From NCBI GenBank assembly GCA_019454045.1, contig SKCR01033432.1, forward strand, positions 62,001 to 126,000: 64,000 bases of DNA, read 5' to 3'. Of this stretch, positions 34,280 to 46,592 are shown piece by piece. The DNA comes from Zanthoxylum bungeanum. Taxonomy: Eukaryota > Streptophyta > Magnoliopsida > Sapindales > Rutaceae. Under the pieces are notes generated by a model that saw only the letters and a program-made list of their open reading frames with translations, was not told the DNA's origin and did not search any database. Both the position numbers and the translations under genes were made by a program. Position 1 is the first letter of the stretch. Each line of letters begins with the position of its first letter.

Positions 34280-35850
34280 CTATAGCCAGTCACTCAAGCA
34301 TCTAATACCTGAACTATGTATATGTCGTTCAAACACATGCGGATAAACAGCCTTCGTCAGCGGATCTGCAATGTTGTTATCTGATGCGACCTTCTCGACC
34401 TTTACATCGCCACGATGTATAATCTCCCGAATCAGATGGTTACGCCGAAGAACATGCTTGGATCGTTGATGAGACCTTGGTTCCTTAGCTTGTGCTATAG
34501 CCCCGTTATTGTCACAATACAATGGAACGGGCTCAGAAGCTAACGGAACTACTCCTAATCCGATTAGGAATTTTCGGATCCAAACTGCCTCCTTTGCTGC
34601 TTCCGACGCAGCGATATACTCCGCTTCTGTTGTTGAATCGGCAACAGTATCTTGCTTGGAAGATTTCCAGCTCACTGCTCCGTTATTCAAACAAAAAATA
34701 TACCCCGATTGCGATTTGAAGTCGTCCTTGTCGGTTTGGAAACTTGCATCGGCATACCCAGACACCACAAGTTCTCTTTCTCCGTAAATTAAGAAAGCAT
34801 CCTTAGTTCGTCTAAGATACTTAAGGATATTCTTAACTGCCATCCAGTGACCTTCACCTGGATCGGCCTGATAGCGACTGCACATGCTCAAAGCATATGA
34901 CACATCAGGTCGTGTACATATCATGGCATACATGATCGATCCGACTGCCGAGCCGAACGGTATCCGACTCATGTTATCTCTCTCTTCTTGAGTCTTAGGA
35001 CACATATCCTTAGACAGAGAGATACCACGTAACATTGGCATCAATCCCTTCTTGGATTGATCCATGCTGAATCGCTTCAACACTTTGTCAATATATGTAC
35101 TCTGGGAGAGTCCAAGCAGCTTTCTAGATCTATCCCGGTAGATCTTTATTCCCAGAATAAAGGCTGCTTCTCCTAGATCTTTCATGGAGAATTTTAATGA
35201 AAGCCAAGCTTTCACCGACGTTAGCATGGGAATGTCATTGCCTATAAGCAATACATCGTCGACATAAAGGACAATAAAAGTCAGTGCTCTCCCACTAACC
35301 TTCTTGTATACACAAGGGTCATCTTCGTTTTGCACAAAATCATATTCTTTTATGATCTCATCAAAACGCTGATTCCATGACCATGATGCTTGCTTCAATC
35401 CATAAATGGATCGATTTAACTTACAAAACTTGTTTGCAAGTCTAGGTACGATAAAACCGTCAGGCTGTTGCATATAAACATCCTCCAAAAGGTTTCCGTT
35501 AAGGAAAGCGGTTTTAACGTCCATCTGCCATATCTCGTAATCGAAATATGCAGCTATTGCAAGCATTATCCGAATGGATTTAATCATGGCAACGGGTTAG
35601 AAATTTTCGTCATAATCAATACCATATTGTTGACGATACCTCTTTGCTACAAGCCTAGCTTTGTACGTTTGCACGTTGCCATCCACGTCGGTCTTCTTCT
35701 TGAAGATCCATCTGCATCCAATAGGCTTTACACCTTCTGGTGCATCAACCAGTGTCCAAACTTGGTTGGCATACATGGAATCCATCTCGGACTTCATGGC
35801 TTCTTGCCATAAAGTGGAATCAATATTTTGTATGCTTCCTCATACGTAGC
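34280..35850 (-). pseudogene. Copia-2 reverse transcriptase and RNase H (one stop)
   Basis: This RT and RNase H would convert element RNA to double-stranded cDNA in cytoplasmic particles. From 35797 the frame reads NQVWTLVDAPEGVKPIGCRW, meets TAA (35597-35599) where the family has Ser in ETFSPVAM, and continues uninterrupted for 435 codons to 34280. In that part: QMDVKTAFLNG (residues 21-31), LKQASWSWNQRF (64-75), catalytic YVDD (108-111), CTRPDVSYAL (224-233), RNase H GYADASF (277-283), STTEAEYIAASEA (318-330), YCDNNGAI (357-364) and HVLRRNHLIREI. It ends ...LSDWL just before the polypurine tract. All catalytic residues I know of are present, so one substitution separates it from a full RT-RNase H. 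Confidence 0.9.
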
Positions 35851-35894
35851 CGGTTCATTTTCCTCAATAAGATTAATATCTACATGAGGCGAGA

Positions 35895-37000
35895 TCAGGA
35901 ACCCATACCTCTCAGGTACTGTCCTGACTCTCTCCGACCTACGCGGTCCTGTGTATATGAAGATTGTGGTACAGACTCATCCCGGATGGTCTGTTCATGT
36001 TCCGTCGTTGATTCATTGCCAGGAACAGTATCACTACGATTTTCATCGAGCTCTACTTTCCTCCCACTTACCACTGCATCTAGAAATTCCTTCTCAAGGA
36101 AAAATGCATGTAGAGCAACAAATACTTTATTCTCTTGTGGGTGATAGAAGTAATATCCTTTGGTTTCCCTAGGATATCCCACGAAAAGCATTTATCTGAT
36201 TTGGGTTCTAGTTTGGTTCCTTCCAAACGTTTAACATATGCCCAGCATCCCCAAATCTTCAGGAAAGAGAAACCTGGTTTCCTTCCTGTCCATATCTCAT
36301 ATGGAGTCTGTTCAACAGACTTCGACGGAACCTTATTCAAAATAAGTACTACATTGTTTAATGCGTATCCCCAGAAGGATATTGGTAGCTCAGTCCGACT
36401 CATCATCGACCTTACCATGTCTAACAAGGTACGGTTTCTCCGTTCAGACACACACCGTTTAATTGCGGTGTTCCAGGAGGAGTCCACTGTGAAAGAATAC
36501 CATATTCTTTCAAGTAATCTTGAAACTCATAACTTAAGTATTCGCCACCACGGTCCGACCGCAATGCCTAATACTCTTGCCAGTTTGTTTTTTCTACTTC
36601 GTGTCGAAACTCTTTGAATTTCTCAAAGGTTTCCGACTTGTGTCTCATAAGATACACATAACCATAACGAGATGCATCATCCGTAAAGGTTACGAAGTAA
36701 AGATATCCACCTCTAGCCTGGCTAGACATGGGCCCACATACGTCACTCTATGAACGAGGGCTAACAGTTCTGTGGCTCGTTCACCTTTACCGCTAAAGAT
36801 GATTTAGGCATTTTGCCTAAAAGACAAGATTCGCAGACATCATATGAATTAGGATCAAATCCGTCCAAGTACCCACTCTTCGAAAGTGTGGATATGCGAG
36901 TCTTGTTGATGTGTGCCTAGACGATACCACATGCCACATGTAAGCTTCATCTTTTGATTACTTACTCCTTTTGAGCCTTTTGTTTGTCATTTTACGTTTA
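35895..37000 (-). pseudogene. Copia-2 integrase with frameshifts
   Basis: Minus strand, from the zinc-binding start near 36940 (degraded) through ARGGYLYFVTF (about 36690-36720), ASRYGYVYLMRHKSETF (36625-36680), LRSDRGGEY (36541-36568) and [17 protein letters not shown] (36400-36450) to LILNKVPSKSVEQTPYEIW. The frame changes near 36190, after which FVGYPRETKGYYFYHP continues to 35895. So the D-D-E core is recognisable but not in one frame. It lies between protease and RT as expected for Ty1/copia. Confidence 0.82.
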
Positions 37001-37269
37001 GGAGATTCATTTATATTCAAAATATAAGACCATTATTTGCAACAAGAGTGCAAATTTCTGCATCATTTTTATATAATACACCCAGTGTTTCTAAATAAAA
37101 AGTGTACCCATACTGGGAATAAAGATAAAGATATGATATTCCTAGTTAAACTAGGTATATATAACAGTTCAAAAGTTTAAGTACATGCCCCGAGGGCAGT
37201 TCCAAAAAACAAAAGTCCCACAGCCAAAACAGCAACTGGTGTTCCGTTTCCGACTCGTAGATCAACTCC

Positions 37270-38233
37270 CCTGAAGCTAGCATCCTGCTATTCTGCAGAT
37301 CTGCAAATCAGTAAATATATGCAGCATACCAGAATCAAAATCCAATTTTTAAGACTAGAAGTAGTCATATTTATTTCAATAACAAACATACCAGAGGCTA
37401 GAGCCTTGCCTGCCTTGATATCCTCCCTCTGTCCTTTGCCCACTCGGCAGTCACGTTTCCAGTGACCCTTTTGCCACATTTGAGGCAGACATCTTGAGAC
37501 TTGTCCCTTGGCTTCCCAGAAGCTTTTGTCAACTTGCCTTTACCCTTGTTCTTATGCTTCCTCTTCTTCACCCTCCAATTGCCTTGGCCCAGCCCTTGGC
37601 GCCTGAGAGGTCGATGCATGGTGCGCCTCGCGCTTGCCCCCTTTTTGGAGTTCTTTCTCAGACTCCTTCAACATGGATAACAGCTCTCCAAAGTGTCATC
37701 CGTGTCCATCAACTTGTAGTTGATTATGATTTGTCTCCAAGTATCAGGAAGTGACTGTAAGAGCATGTCTATAGTCAGCTCAGCCTCCAAGACTATTCCC
37801 AACTTGCCCAACTCATCATATCGGCGATCATTTGAGTCCCGTGGGCCTCAACTGATGCGCCTTCAGTCATTCGGGTGCGGAAGAGTTTCTTCACCAACTC
37901 AACCTCTCCATCCCATCGCTTGTTGGTGCGGTGGAGATCATACAGTCAAGCCATCATATGTTAGGATCCAAGTCCCTATTCTGGTGACGAAAGTGCTGAG
38001 TCATCGAAACCAACATAACAGACTGAGCTGTGTCACAATCCTCGCTGTGAGTTTTCCATAACTCCAGCTCAAGTGGCTCAGTGGGTCTAGGCGGGAGAGG
38101 TGTCTGTATAGTGTACAGTAACCTCTCAGCCCCAGGACAATCCTCAGGTTCATTTCCCCCAGTCAGCGAAGTTTATGCCCTTGAAGACATTATCACCCAT
38201 GATGATGTCGCGGACATTTCCTTTGCTTCCCAT
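37270..38233 (-). pseudogene. Copia-2 gag and protease, broken
   Basis: Gag probably starts at ATG 38233 (MGSKGNVRDIIMGDNVFKG) and soon loses frame. Later parts include LWKTHSEDCDTAQSVML near 38000-38060, a Lys-rich stretch, and the CCHC knuckle split over two frames: CLKCGK (about 37475-37495) and GHWKRDC (about 37445-37465). The protease start SSLKNWIL follows near 37340, then the DTG region is out of frame. Gag packages RNA; the aspartic protease would mature the polyprotein. Confidence 0.75.
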
Positions 38234-40419
38234 CTCAACTACGACAGTCTAACTATATCTAGTGACGATAAAATGGGTACAGTCAAACTGTTACAAAAAA
38301 TAACAATGTATTAGTCCAACTAATTTTAATAAATAGACGAAATAAATTTGAATGACGCGTAAGGCAAAGTATCTGAACGAAATGCAAATTCACATACTAG
38401 CCTCCCACTATTTTCATCAAGTCTCTAACCCTTTGTTGAGAACTCGGGAAATCCTATTTCCTAGTGGCTAGGATCCCGTTAAATAACACACAACCTTGAC
38501 TTTGGCACAAGTGTATGCTACTTAACTAGGTAGATCTCACAGATCAATTGGATCCAATCCAATTCCTAGATCCGGTTAGGTGGACATCCAAGTCCTAAAC
38601 ATATTACTTATGCCAATGTATCTAATACATTTTCCTAACATATCCTCCAAATCATCTAGGCCTTGGCTTTGGCACAACAAACCTAATGATTCCAGTTAAG
38701 CGGACCCATTGACAGGAAAGTTTCGTAATCAATGTCGTTGGACAAGAAGTGATCTTGACTTTGGCCAACAAATCATAACTGGACAAGACAACCGATGTGG
38801 AACAAAACTCTCATGATTCAAGTACATCCATAATTGACAAGGTCTTGACTTTGGCCAACAAACCAATGCCATTTGGATCTTGAACAAGAATCATTCAATG
38901 GAAGGATAATTGCTTAATATAGTTGAGGGATTTTTGCGTAATTGGCAACCAATTTATTATCTTTGTTAGGTCTCATCATCATACACCCTTAAGCATGCTT
39001 CTAAAACATCATAAAGCACGTAAAGTAAATTAATAGTGATATGCGGATGGATATATAAACAACTTGTTCCTAGAACAAATCACTCCCTTTCCTCTCCCCG
39101 CTAGCACTATTCTACTTCTACCCAATTACATAATACAATAAGAGAAAACCTCATTTACATTGAGGGGAATTAGGTGAGAAGAGAATACAAAGAGATAAAA
39201 GAGATAAGGCTGGACACGCAGGTCTAATTTATAAATTCTAAATTTACAATAATTCCTAGAATTACCCTTTCCCTTCTAATATCCATCCGATATACACTAT
39301 TCTTCATCACATACATATTATATTCAATCAATACATGCTATACAACCAATCTAATCCAATTAATTAGTCTTTGTTTAAGTGATCATCCAATGTTCAAACA
39401 ATGGTTTTGATTTTGCGCGAGTTCAACTCGTTTGAGAATAATTACATAAGGTACGAATTCAAGAATTATATCGAACTACTTGTTAAATCCAATTTAAGTC
39501 GTATTCAATACTAATTCAATTCATTTAATTCCAAATTAAATGTTTACACTTTTAATGTGCTTTTAAAGACTTAGATTCTAAATCTAATCTAATTGGGTCT
39601 CAAAGCCCAACATAACATCCAATGTTAGTTTAATTAAGGCCGATGGGCTTTCAATTGATTTATAAAGGCTTGGGCTTTGGTCAATGTGGGTCAAACCCAA
39701 TTACCAAAACCAAATAAGGAATCACCCTTAAATGCCATGAAATCAATTTCAAGCCCATAAGGCCAATTAAACATAAAAGCCCATTTTACCATATTTGGAC
39801 TTAATGGAGTGATTTAGGCCCAAATTGGATCCAATCCTTTTGGCCCAAATCTACTTGCCCAACCAAGCCCATTATGCCCAAATATAATAATTCAACAGCC
39901 CATTTTACAATTAAGCCCATTAATTAAATTCAATATTCCAAATTTTAAAATCCATTAATTAAAGTGTAATCCATGAGATTAATACATTAAACCAAATATT
40001 TCCAAAACACCAATTTAATTCAGCAATCATCCTTGTTCAAAACACATGTCCAACATTATATTTGAACAAAAATCAAGTCCTTTTACATGTCTATTGCATT
40101 CGGCTAAGTGAGAATTTTTATGTCGATTTGTTTTTCAATCCGATTGAATCACTAATCTACGTCCCGTATACGTTTTAAGTCATCCAATGATCTTGTACAC
40201 AAAAAATTCCAACACAATCCCATGGTTACACCCATTCGGCCAAGGCTAATTTTGGGGAAAAATCATCCAATACATTTTTCTCAAAATTGATTCCATATAT
40301 ATCATTTTATATACATGTAAGCATACTCATTCATCAAATTTCACAAGAACATGCTTCAATCAATTTTACCCAAATTACCCTAATGTATTTCATGCTTAAA
40401 CATGGCTCCATGATACCAT
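38234..40419 (-). other. Copia-2 untranslated leader
   Basis: 2.2 kb without coding sequence, matching 11696-14040 reversed. It carries four cttgactttggcc-type repeats (near 38490, 38650, 38750, 38845) and the gggcccaa-rich stretch (39640-39910). A leader this long before gag is unusual for Ty1/copia but is shared by all copies here. Confidence 0.7.
40408..40419 (-). other. Primer-binding site of young Copia-2
   Basis: Minus-strand atggtatcatgg follows the LTR end GAAACCAACA. Matches the first 8 nt of the initiator tRNA-Met site tggtatca, then diverges. Confidence 0.75.
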
Positions 40420-42342
40420 TGTTGGTTTCTATTATTACTCCCAAGGAAAGTATAAGCACATGAAATACAACAAATGAATATATAATAAACTTGAAGCATG
40501 GCGGAATCATACTTACAAAGCTTTTGTGATGAAGAAGATGAACAAAAGGTTGAAGCTCCAAGTCCCTTTATGGTTCGGCCAAGAGGAGAAAATGAGTGGA
40601 AGCTCCAAGCTTTGTGTATTCCAAGCTCTAAGGATTGTTTCCCTATCACCTCCTTTGATCCTTGAATGTGCTAGCAAATGGAGAAGCAAAAACAATTTTT
40701 TTTCTTTTTCCTTGTGAAGGTCACGGCAATTAGAGAGAGAGAGGGAGGAGTTTTTTTTGTTTTCTTTGTTTTTCTTTCTTAAGAAAATGAAAACAATACA
40801 AAAGATTTGGTATATGCCTTTTCCAAAAAGTCAAATTCAACTTTCCCTCCAAAAAGCCATTAAATGGCCTCAAACCACTAACATCATGAATAGTGACAAT
40901 GGTCACTCAATAAAGTGACTTGTTGACATCCATCACTAGTCATGTCAAGTGATGTGACTTTCGCGATGTGACTTGCGGGCCCCATTCGTTTCAAAATACG
41001 AATGTGTCCGCAAACACTTTCGGGCTCGGTTTCGCTAATTCCGAATTAACGAATTTCCGTCGCGACATAAATTAAATAATTATGCCTAGCGAAATCACTA
41101 TTCATGTCGCTAACTAATTAATTCTAAATTAATTCGTTTGCCCGAATAAAATCCGATTTTATTCCGCGTCGAAATCTAATTTCGTTTAATATATCGAATA
41201 TATTATTTTATCGATTAATTCCAAATTAATCGTTCTCTCTCTAAATTAGGCATTTTATCCAAGATAAAGTTTCTCCGTAATTAATCCAAGATTAATAAAG
41301 GTCGAATCAAATATCATAGGTGAATCTTCAGGAAGCGACCCTGAGATCTCCGGATATGTTGGCAGTAAATACGGCCGTCGGATAATCCGAACACGTACGT
41401 ACCTTGTACTACGTTTTAACCGACTTACAAGACAAGGTTGGCTTCTAGCAAAGCGCGATGCCTACCCAATTCTCCAGAAATATTCTTATTGGAATATTAG
41501 ATCTTTATCAGCGTAGTTATACCGTAGTATTGCGTACATCGATCCAGTATCGGACGATCACATGTTAGGCCGGGGCTGGAAACGTGTCTGCCCCGTACGA
41601 AACATATATCGGACATCAAGCAACTAGTCTCTTGAAATCGGGCAATCCTGACCTAGTCATATTGACCCGACGATTGCAACCTTTTACAGAGCACTAGTTC
41701 TGTATCCTCCTGCGCGATCATCAACTCCATATGTCTGAAGTGACACTTCCATCTTGACATCACACCCAGTACACTACGATTCCTGATAAACCCAAAAGTG
41801 GTGTACACAGACCGGTTAAAGCCCCCAACCACCAAAACCAAAGTTTAACCGATTGTCGCAAGTACTAGCGATGCAAGTCTCAAGTTAAGACCATATACAC
41901 CTACCCTGATGCGGCCTCCCATAGACACGTAGACATACTACCAATGGGATTCCGCGGGGTCTATCCAGAGCGAAGCTGTTTTCCGTACCATCGGTAAAAC
42001 ACAACCTCCTGTCGCACTTGCATAAATACTTAAATATATGAGAACTATGCTGTTGTGCCCCTCACAACGTGCACAAGTGGAATACTAGTCTATTCCCGCA
42101 TTATCGATGTCTGATCTCGATAATACTCCGACTAGGATATTTAATGATTAAACCTTTATGTATTGATACTGTCCTCATATCATCTCAATACGGAACTAAT
42201 CATATGGACTTTCGCCATTTATATATCAAAGTAAATAAATTACAAAACGGTAAAAGGCAATTTCATTGTCACATAGTTAATTTTGTACAATAATACAATA
42301 TCATTTACAAAACAGTGACGCTATGGGTCATAATGTCTAACA
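40420..42342 (-). mobile_element. 5' LTR of young Copia-2 (right)
   Basis: Minus-strand TGTTAGACATTATGACCC at 42342 to GAAACCAACA at 40420; 1923 bp. Compared by eye with 32344-34264 the differences are mainly single-base insertions or deletions plus few substitutions. Confidence 0.92.
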
Positions 42343-42347
42343 ACAAC
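42343..42347. repeat. Target-site duplication acaac (right)
   Basis: Exact repeat of 32339-32343. Confidence 0.92.
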
Positions 42348-43900
42348 AACTTTATTTTATTTTATTTTTATTTATCCTTTGTTCTTCTTTTGTTTTCTCA
42401 ACAACTTGAGAGAATTTGGAGAAAACGAAAATGGAGGTTAGGGTTAGAATAAAAGGATTATTTTTATTCCTCCGAGTGTATTTTCGGCCAAGGGGTTTAT
42501 TTTTCAATAATTTTGTAACATCCAATATTAATTCCGTAAAGAAAACATATATTACAAAACTAATGTGTTATTACATTTCAAAAAGGTGTAACTTCCAAAA
42601 TAAAGCCAAGGATTTTCAAAACCCAAAAATTGGAATTCTTAATTTAACCTTACATTAAATAAATTTGGAATTCCTAATTTGACCTTACATTAAATTATAT
42701 CTTATATATTTTAATACATTTGTTTAAATATCATATATTTAATAAAAGATATATTAACTTTTAATATAAAGTTTCAAGGGTGAAAAAAATAATATTATTA
42801 ATCATATAAATAATATTTTTACATTTGTGAGTATATAATTGGACTATCAAATTAGACTAAATCTGCTATAGTAGATCGAGCTAGCACGGGGACCAAATGG
42901 ACCTGCGGTTCCAAGCTCTAATAATCTCAAAATATTAATTAAGTTCTTAATTAAATATTTCGAATTATTAACTCCAGGTATTCCACTAAAAACCCGAAGT
43001 TACACTCTCGTTACCGCAGATGATATATTAAGCCGAACCAAGTCGGTGTCCATCGATATAGTCACGACATACGAATTGACCATTCATGAGTATGTCCTAA
43101 TTATAGCGGGTCATAATATCCGTTATACCCCTCTAATTATTTATACCTTAAGTACCATTGATTCTATAATAAACGATTTATTCATAATTATTATGAATTT
43201 TAATCTTTCTATTCGTAATAGAAAGACTTGAGCGCTCTAACCGTTCAAGTACCGAATAAAACTTAAGAAAAATACTACTCCACTTCTTGCAAGAAGAAAT
43301 GAAATCAATATCCATGTAAAACATTCCCAGCTACACAATAGACCATGCCCCCAAAGTACGTAGCTATTGGTCGGGATTGCTACACCAACCTCACTTTTGC
43401 AAATCAAAGGACGTAGTCTGCCATGCAAGAGTTCGTAGTACACTCAGGATTAAGATAAATCCATATATGTCCATCTAGTATATTGAAATGACTTTCATTG
43501 TTTATCGGATTTTATAAGAATGTCATTTCCATCTAGGTTCAGTCTTATATGATCACATCATACAAGGTGCCTTTATTCTCATGTCTCTACATGGACGATC
43601 TCGGATTAAGGTCGCCATACAAATATAGAATAGACCGCAGCTATAGATAAACCATAAATAAAGTACCCGATTTATTTACTATGTATGGACTGTTTAAAAA
43701 AACTACTTTAGATTTAAATCCTCTTGTGTATGACACTTATACACTAAGTCTGAAGGCACATAAGTAATCTAGAGTAATCAATATATTTTATAATATGTAA
43801 AAATAAACAAAAACTTTGATAAATGAATAATTCATCAATTTATTTCAAAATATATAAAAATGTTTAAATTACATGTAGCTCTAGGGTATATATTCCAACA
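42348..43900 (-). mobile_element. Copia-1 5' LTR, proximal part
   Basis: Minus-strand LTR start TGTTGGAATATATACCC at 43900. It aligns with the plus-strand LTR start at 52414 (ctagagctacatgt, cttcaga.ttagtgta, gcaagagttcgtagt). No coding sequence; ORFs here are chance. Confidence 0.82.
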
Positions 43901-44142
43901 ACATTTGTACATATGAGTTCAGTCATGCTTTATCAGATTTATGTGCTAATGTTAATCTTATGCCATATTATATCTATGTGCAGCTAGGACTTGGAGAGAT
44001 TAAACCTACATCTGTGGTTTTACAGTTAGGTGATTGCTTGATCAGAAGACTACAGGGAGTAGTTGAGGATGTTTTACTTCAAATCAAAAAATTCTACAAC
44101 CCTGTTGATTTTTTGATTTTTGATACACAGTCTGTGGTTAAA
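43901..44142 (+). pseudogene. Athila-like gypsy protease fragment
   Basis: One frame reads NVNLMPYYIYVQLGLGEIKP, then TSVVLQLGDCLIRR, VVEDVLLQIKKF and NPVDFLIFD. This is the segment after the DLGASVNLMP active site of Athila/Tat-type aspartic protease regions; here the active site reads DLCANVNLMP. It is about 80 codons with no flanking gag or RT. Copia-1 abuts on the left and the Tekay-like LTR on the right, so it is a sliver of an older host element. The apparent C-terminus KCNDR is LTR sequence. Confidence 0.7.
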
Positions 44143-45739
44143 TGTAATGACCGGTAATTTTTACTACTACCTACAGTGTTACTCTTACGTACGAGACAAA
44201 GGCACATAAAATAAATTTTATTGAGACTCAAATATATGCATGGTGTGACTTTGAGGACAATCGGTAAATTTCACGAAGTATCGAGATGAGACTATACAGT
44301 ATTCTTTTTGGACAACCCATGATATTTGGGGCGTAACCTTTTCATATGAACTTTAATATTTATGAATTTTACATCTTCAGAAAGCTGAGACCGAGACCTA
44401 CAACTTCCACATTTGAATATTTTCCCAAATTAGGACTAGAAGCTGGTAAAAAATGCAAGTCAAATCCTGATGAATAGTGATTGCGGGGTCAAAATGGAAG
44501 GATCTCAAATCTTCTACATCTTTTCACATTTTTCTCCTTATTTTCAAATAACAAAAATGCCTTAGTATATAATAGCATTCTATTCACAAATACCTAAATT
44601 TTGAAACAAAATGGAAAAGAAAGAAATAAATTGTCGAGAGGAAGAAAAGAAGAAAAATAAAGAAGAAGAAAAAGAATAAGAATAAGAAAGAAATGAGAAG
44701 GAGAAGCAATAAGAAGAAGATGAGCATCAACTGGGGGGCGTAGGAAATGAAGAAAATCAAAAATAAGAAGGCAAGAAAACTTGACCCAATTTTTGTTTGT
44801 TGAATTTTGAAAATTCGATGTTGGCATGATAAGGATTGTATATTAGTGATTGTTAAATAAGGAAAATGATTAATGAGTTAAATACCCATATCTGGAAAAT
44901 TTTAAAGGTTGAGTTATAACAAGAAGTTTAAGTTTAAAGAATTGTTTGGAACTGATAATTTGATATGTAATTGGTGAATTTGAAGTTCCATAATTTAGTT
45001 TGTATAAATATTTTGTTATGGAACTGCTTGTGGTAATTTTGGGTAAATGATGAACATGTAGAAATAAACACACAATTATGGAAAACAGCCCCGCATCGCG
45101 ACGCCCAAAAATGTTCGCGTCATGACGTGAGTTGAAGAGTTTTGACTATGTTTCTGCATTAGGGCACATCACGATGCACGAGGTTCGACGTCATAATGCG
45201 AAGATCAGAATTTTATAAAATAATTTTAAGCTATCCCAGCTCCACCATAACGTATTAGAGACCACCCTTAAGGTCTATCAGTTCGTATACATACATCATG
45301 TACTTGAATTAAGAAGTTTAGCCTAGTTCTGAACTTACCCCATAGTTTATAATCTAACCATATCACCACTTATAGGCCATTGCAGGATTTGTAATTTCCT
45401 TCGACAATGGATCCAGTGCTAGTCAGATTCCAAAACAATGAGTTGACACTATCTCTTTTACTTGTTTTTCATTTCGCATTTTCAGATCAAACTTACTTTT
45501 TTTTTTGCAAACAGGGCGTTAGCCAAGTTTGTTTTCATATCATTTATGATTTAGCATGTTTTGAGAAATATTTTAGAAAAGACATGTTTTTAATAATATT
45601 TTTATGTTTTTCGAGACATGAGGGAAAAACTCACCCAGTATGTAACTTGACACAATTGTAATTGATGGACAGAGACATGTGCACATGTAGATGACTGAGT
45701 GGACAACGATATATTACGCCCTCAGATCCTATAGCAGGG

Positions 45740-45990
45740 CTAAGGGGACGTGATATGTAATGCCCATAGACCTTAGTTTCAGAGCTTGGGTTGTAGCATA
45801 GATCCACACCCTCAGTTCTAGTTTTGTGGCTTAGGGGACGTCGATACGTAACGCCACAAGACCACTAGTTTTAGAGACAGTAGTGGCATGCTTTGGGGGA
45901 TGGTGATATGTAACGCCCCAAAGTCATGGATTTGTACTGCTGGCTATAGTTAGATGTATGAGGGGACGGCGATACGTAACGCCCTCATAC
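45740..45990 (+). repeat. Constant-loop hairpin array (4)
   Basis: Hairpin arms: CTAAGG 45740-45745 with CCTTAG 45771-45776; TTGTGGC 45834-45840 with GCCACAA 45853-45859; CTTTGGGG 45891-45898 with CCCCAAAG 45916-45923; ATGAGGG 45958-45964 with CCCTCAT 45982-45988. The loops share ggacgnygatacgtaac. Stems differ from each other while staying paired. Confidence 0.7.
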
Positions 45991-46587
45991 TTCAAGGATT
46001 TCAGATATAGAGCAATTCACAATGATCAGATTTTCAAATAGTTTTCAGAAAAATAAGATTTTCATAAATAGTTTCAGAACCAGATTTCCAAAAGCAGGTT
46101 TTATAAAGAAACGTTTTACTAAAGAGGTTTCAAGTAAAATTTTCAATAAGAAAGTTTTCTTATAAGTTTTTTCATTGAAAATCTGGGTTTTATACGAAAT
46201 GTTTTTATAATAGCATTTCAGTTTTTAGTCCACTCACTTAGATCGTACAATGATCTAATCCCCCCACTCCCAGTATTTGTTTTGTAGGTATTCTAGGATG
46301 ATGAGCTCTATAGGACGGATATTGATGGCAGTCACTAGTGGGACTGAATCCACCAGACAGAGTATGAGTTCAGTCAAGTCAAGTAAAATTTAGTTTCAGA
46401 AAAATGTATAGCAAAGTTGTGTTTCAGTACTAAAGTGTAGAGTCGAAATATATATGACGTAAATTTATATGAGTATGAAATCATTTACATTTTATGTTAA
46501 GGTTTGGGTAATGGTCCCATGTCCAAGTTATAGTCGAGATAAGATAGAAGTAAAGTATACAGTTAGTATGTCAACTTAGGGGAATAG

Positions 46588-46592
46588 TACGG
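46588..46592. repeat. Target-site duplication of minus-strand Ogre (left)
   Basis: tacgg here and tatgg at 52117-52121 flank TGTAGA...TCTACA; one C/T difference. Confidence 0.65.

Larger units (their letters stand above)
32344..42342 (-). mobile_element. Young complete Copia-2 element
   Basis: A 10-kb element with near-identical LTRs (32344-34264 and 40420-42342), exact 5-bp target duplication, primer site, polypurine tract and gag-protease-integrase-RT-RNase H order, which defines Ty1/copia. It lies inside the 5' LTR of Copia-1. By LTR similarity it is the youngest insertion in the window. Coding regions show frameshifts and at least one substitution-type stop. The LTRs also differ by many one-base indels in short runs, so some frameshifts may be assembly errors. 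Confidence 0.93.
28461..43900 (-). mobile_element. Copia-1 element, 3' truncated, split by young Copia-2
   Basis: On the minus strand: 5' LTR from 43900 to 42348, continued at 32343-31809 beyond the inserted Copia-2; primer site; leader 31800-30155; gag start fused to a later segment; integrase; first half of RT. The rest of RT, RNase H and the 3' LTR are gone. It is the inverted relative of the plus-strand Copia-1 at 52414-58508, with the same LTR order and matching leader. Confidence 0.82.
44143..46592 (+). mobile_element. Tekay-like 5' LTR, main part
   Basis: Starts TGTAATGACCGG and runs to the Ogre-like insertion; the last ~41 bp of the LTR are at 52122-52162, total about 2.49 kb. It contains a GAA-rich stretch (44610-44720), four constant-loop hairpins (45740-45990) and the A/T-rich tttcagaaa-type repeats (46010-46230) also seen in pieces A and B. 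No ORF of interest. Confidence 0.7.

Noticed and set aside
34280..35850. Endogenous pararetrovirus polymerase
   Set aside because: The domain order (integrase before RT), YVDD box and RNase H motifs are Ty1/copia, with LTRs and target duplication.
44610..44720. GAA-rich tract as an exon or splicing enhancer
   Set aside because: Low-complexity stretch inside a Tekay-like LTR with no coding context.
45740..45990. CRISPR-like spaced repeats
   Set aside because: Spacing is uneven, the copies sit inside plant LTRs, and each repeat forms its own hairpin with a different stem.
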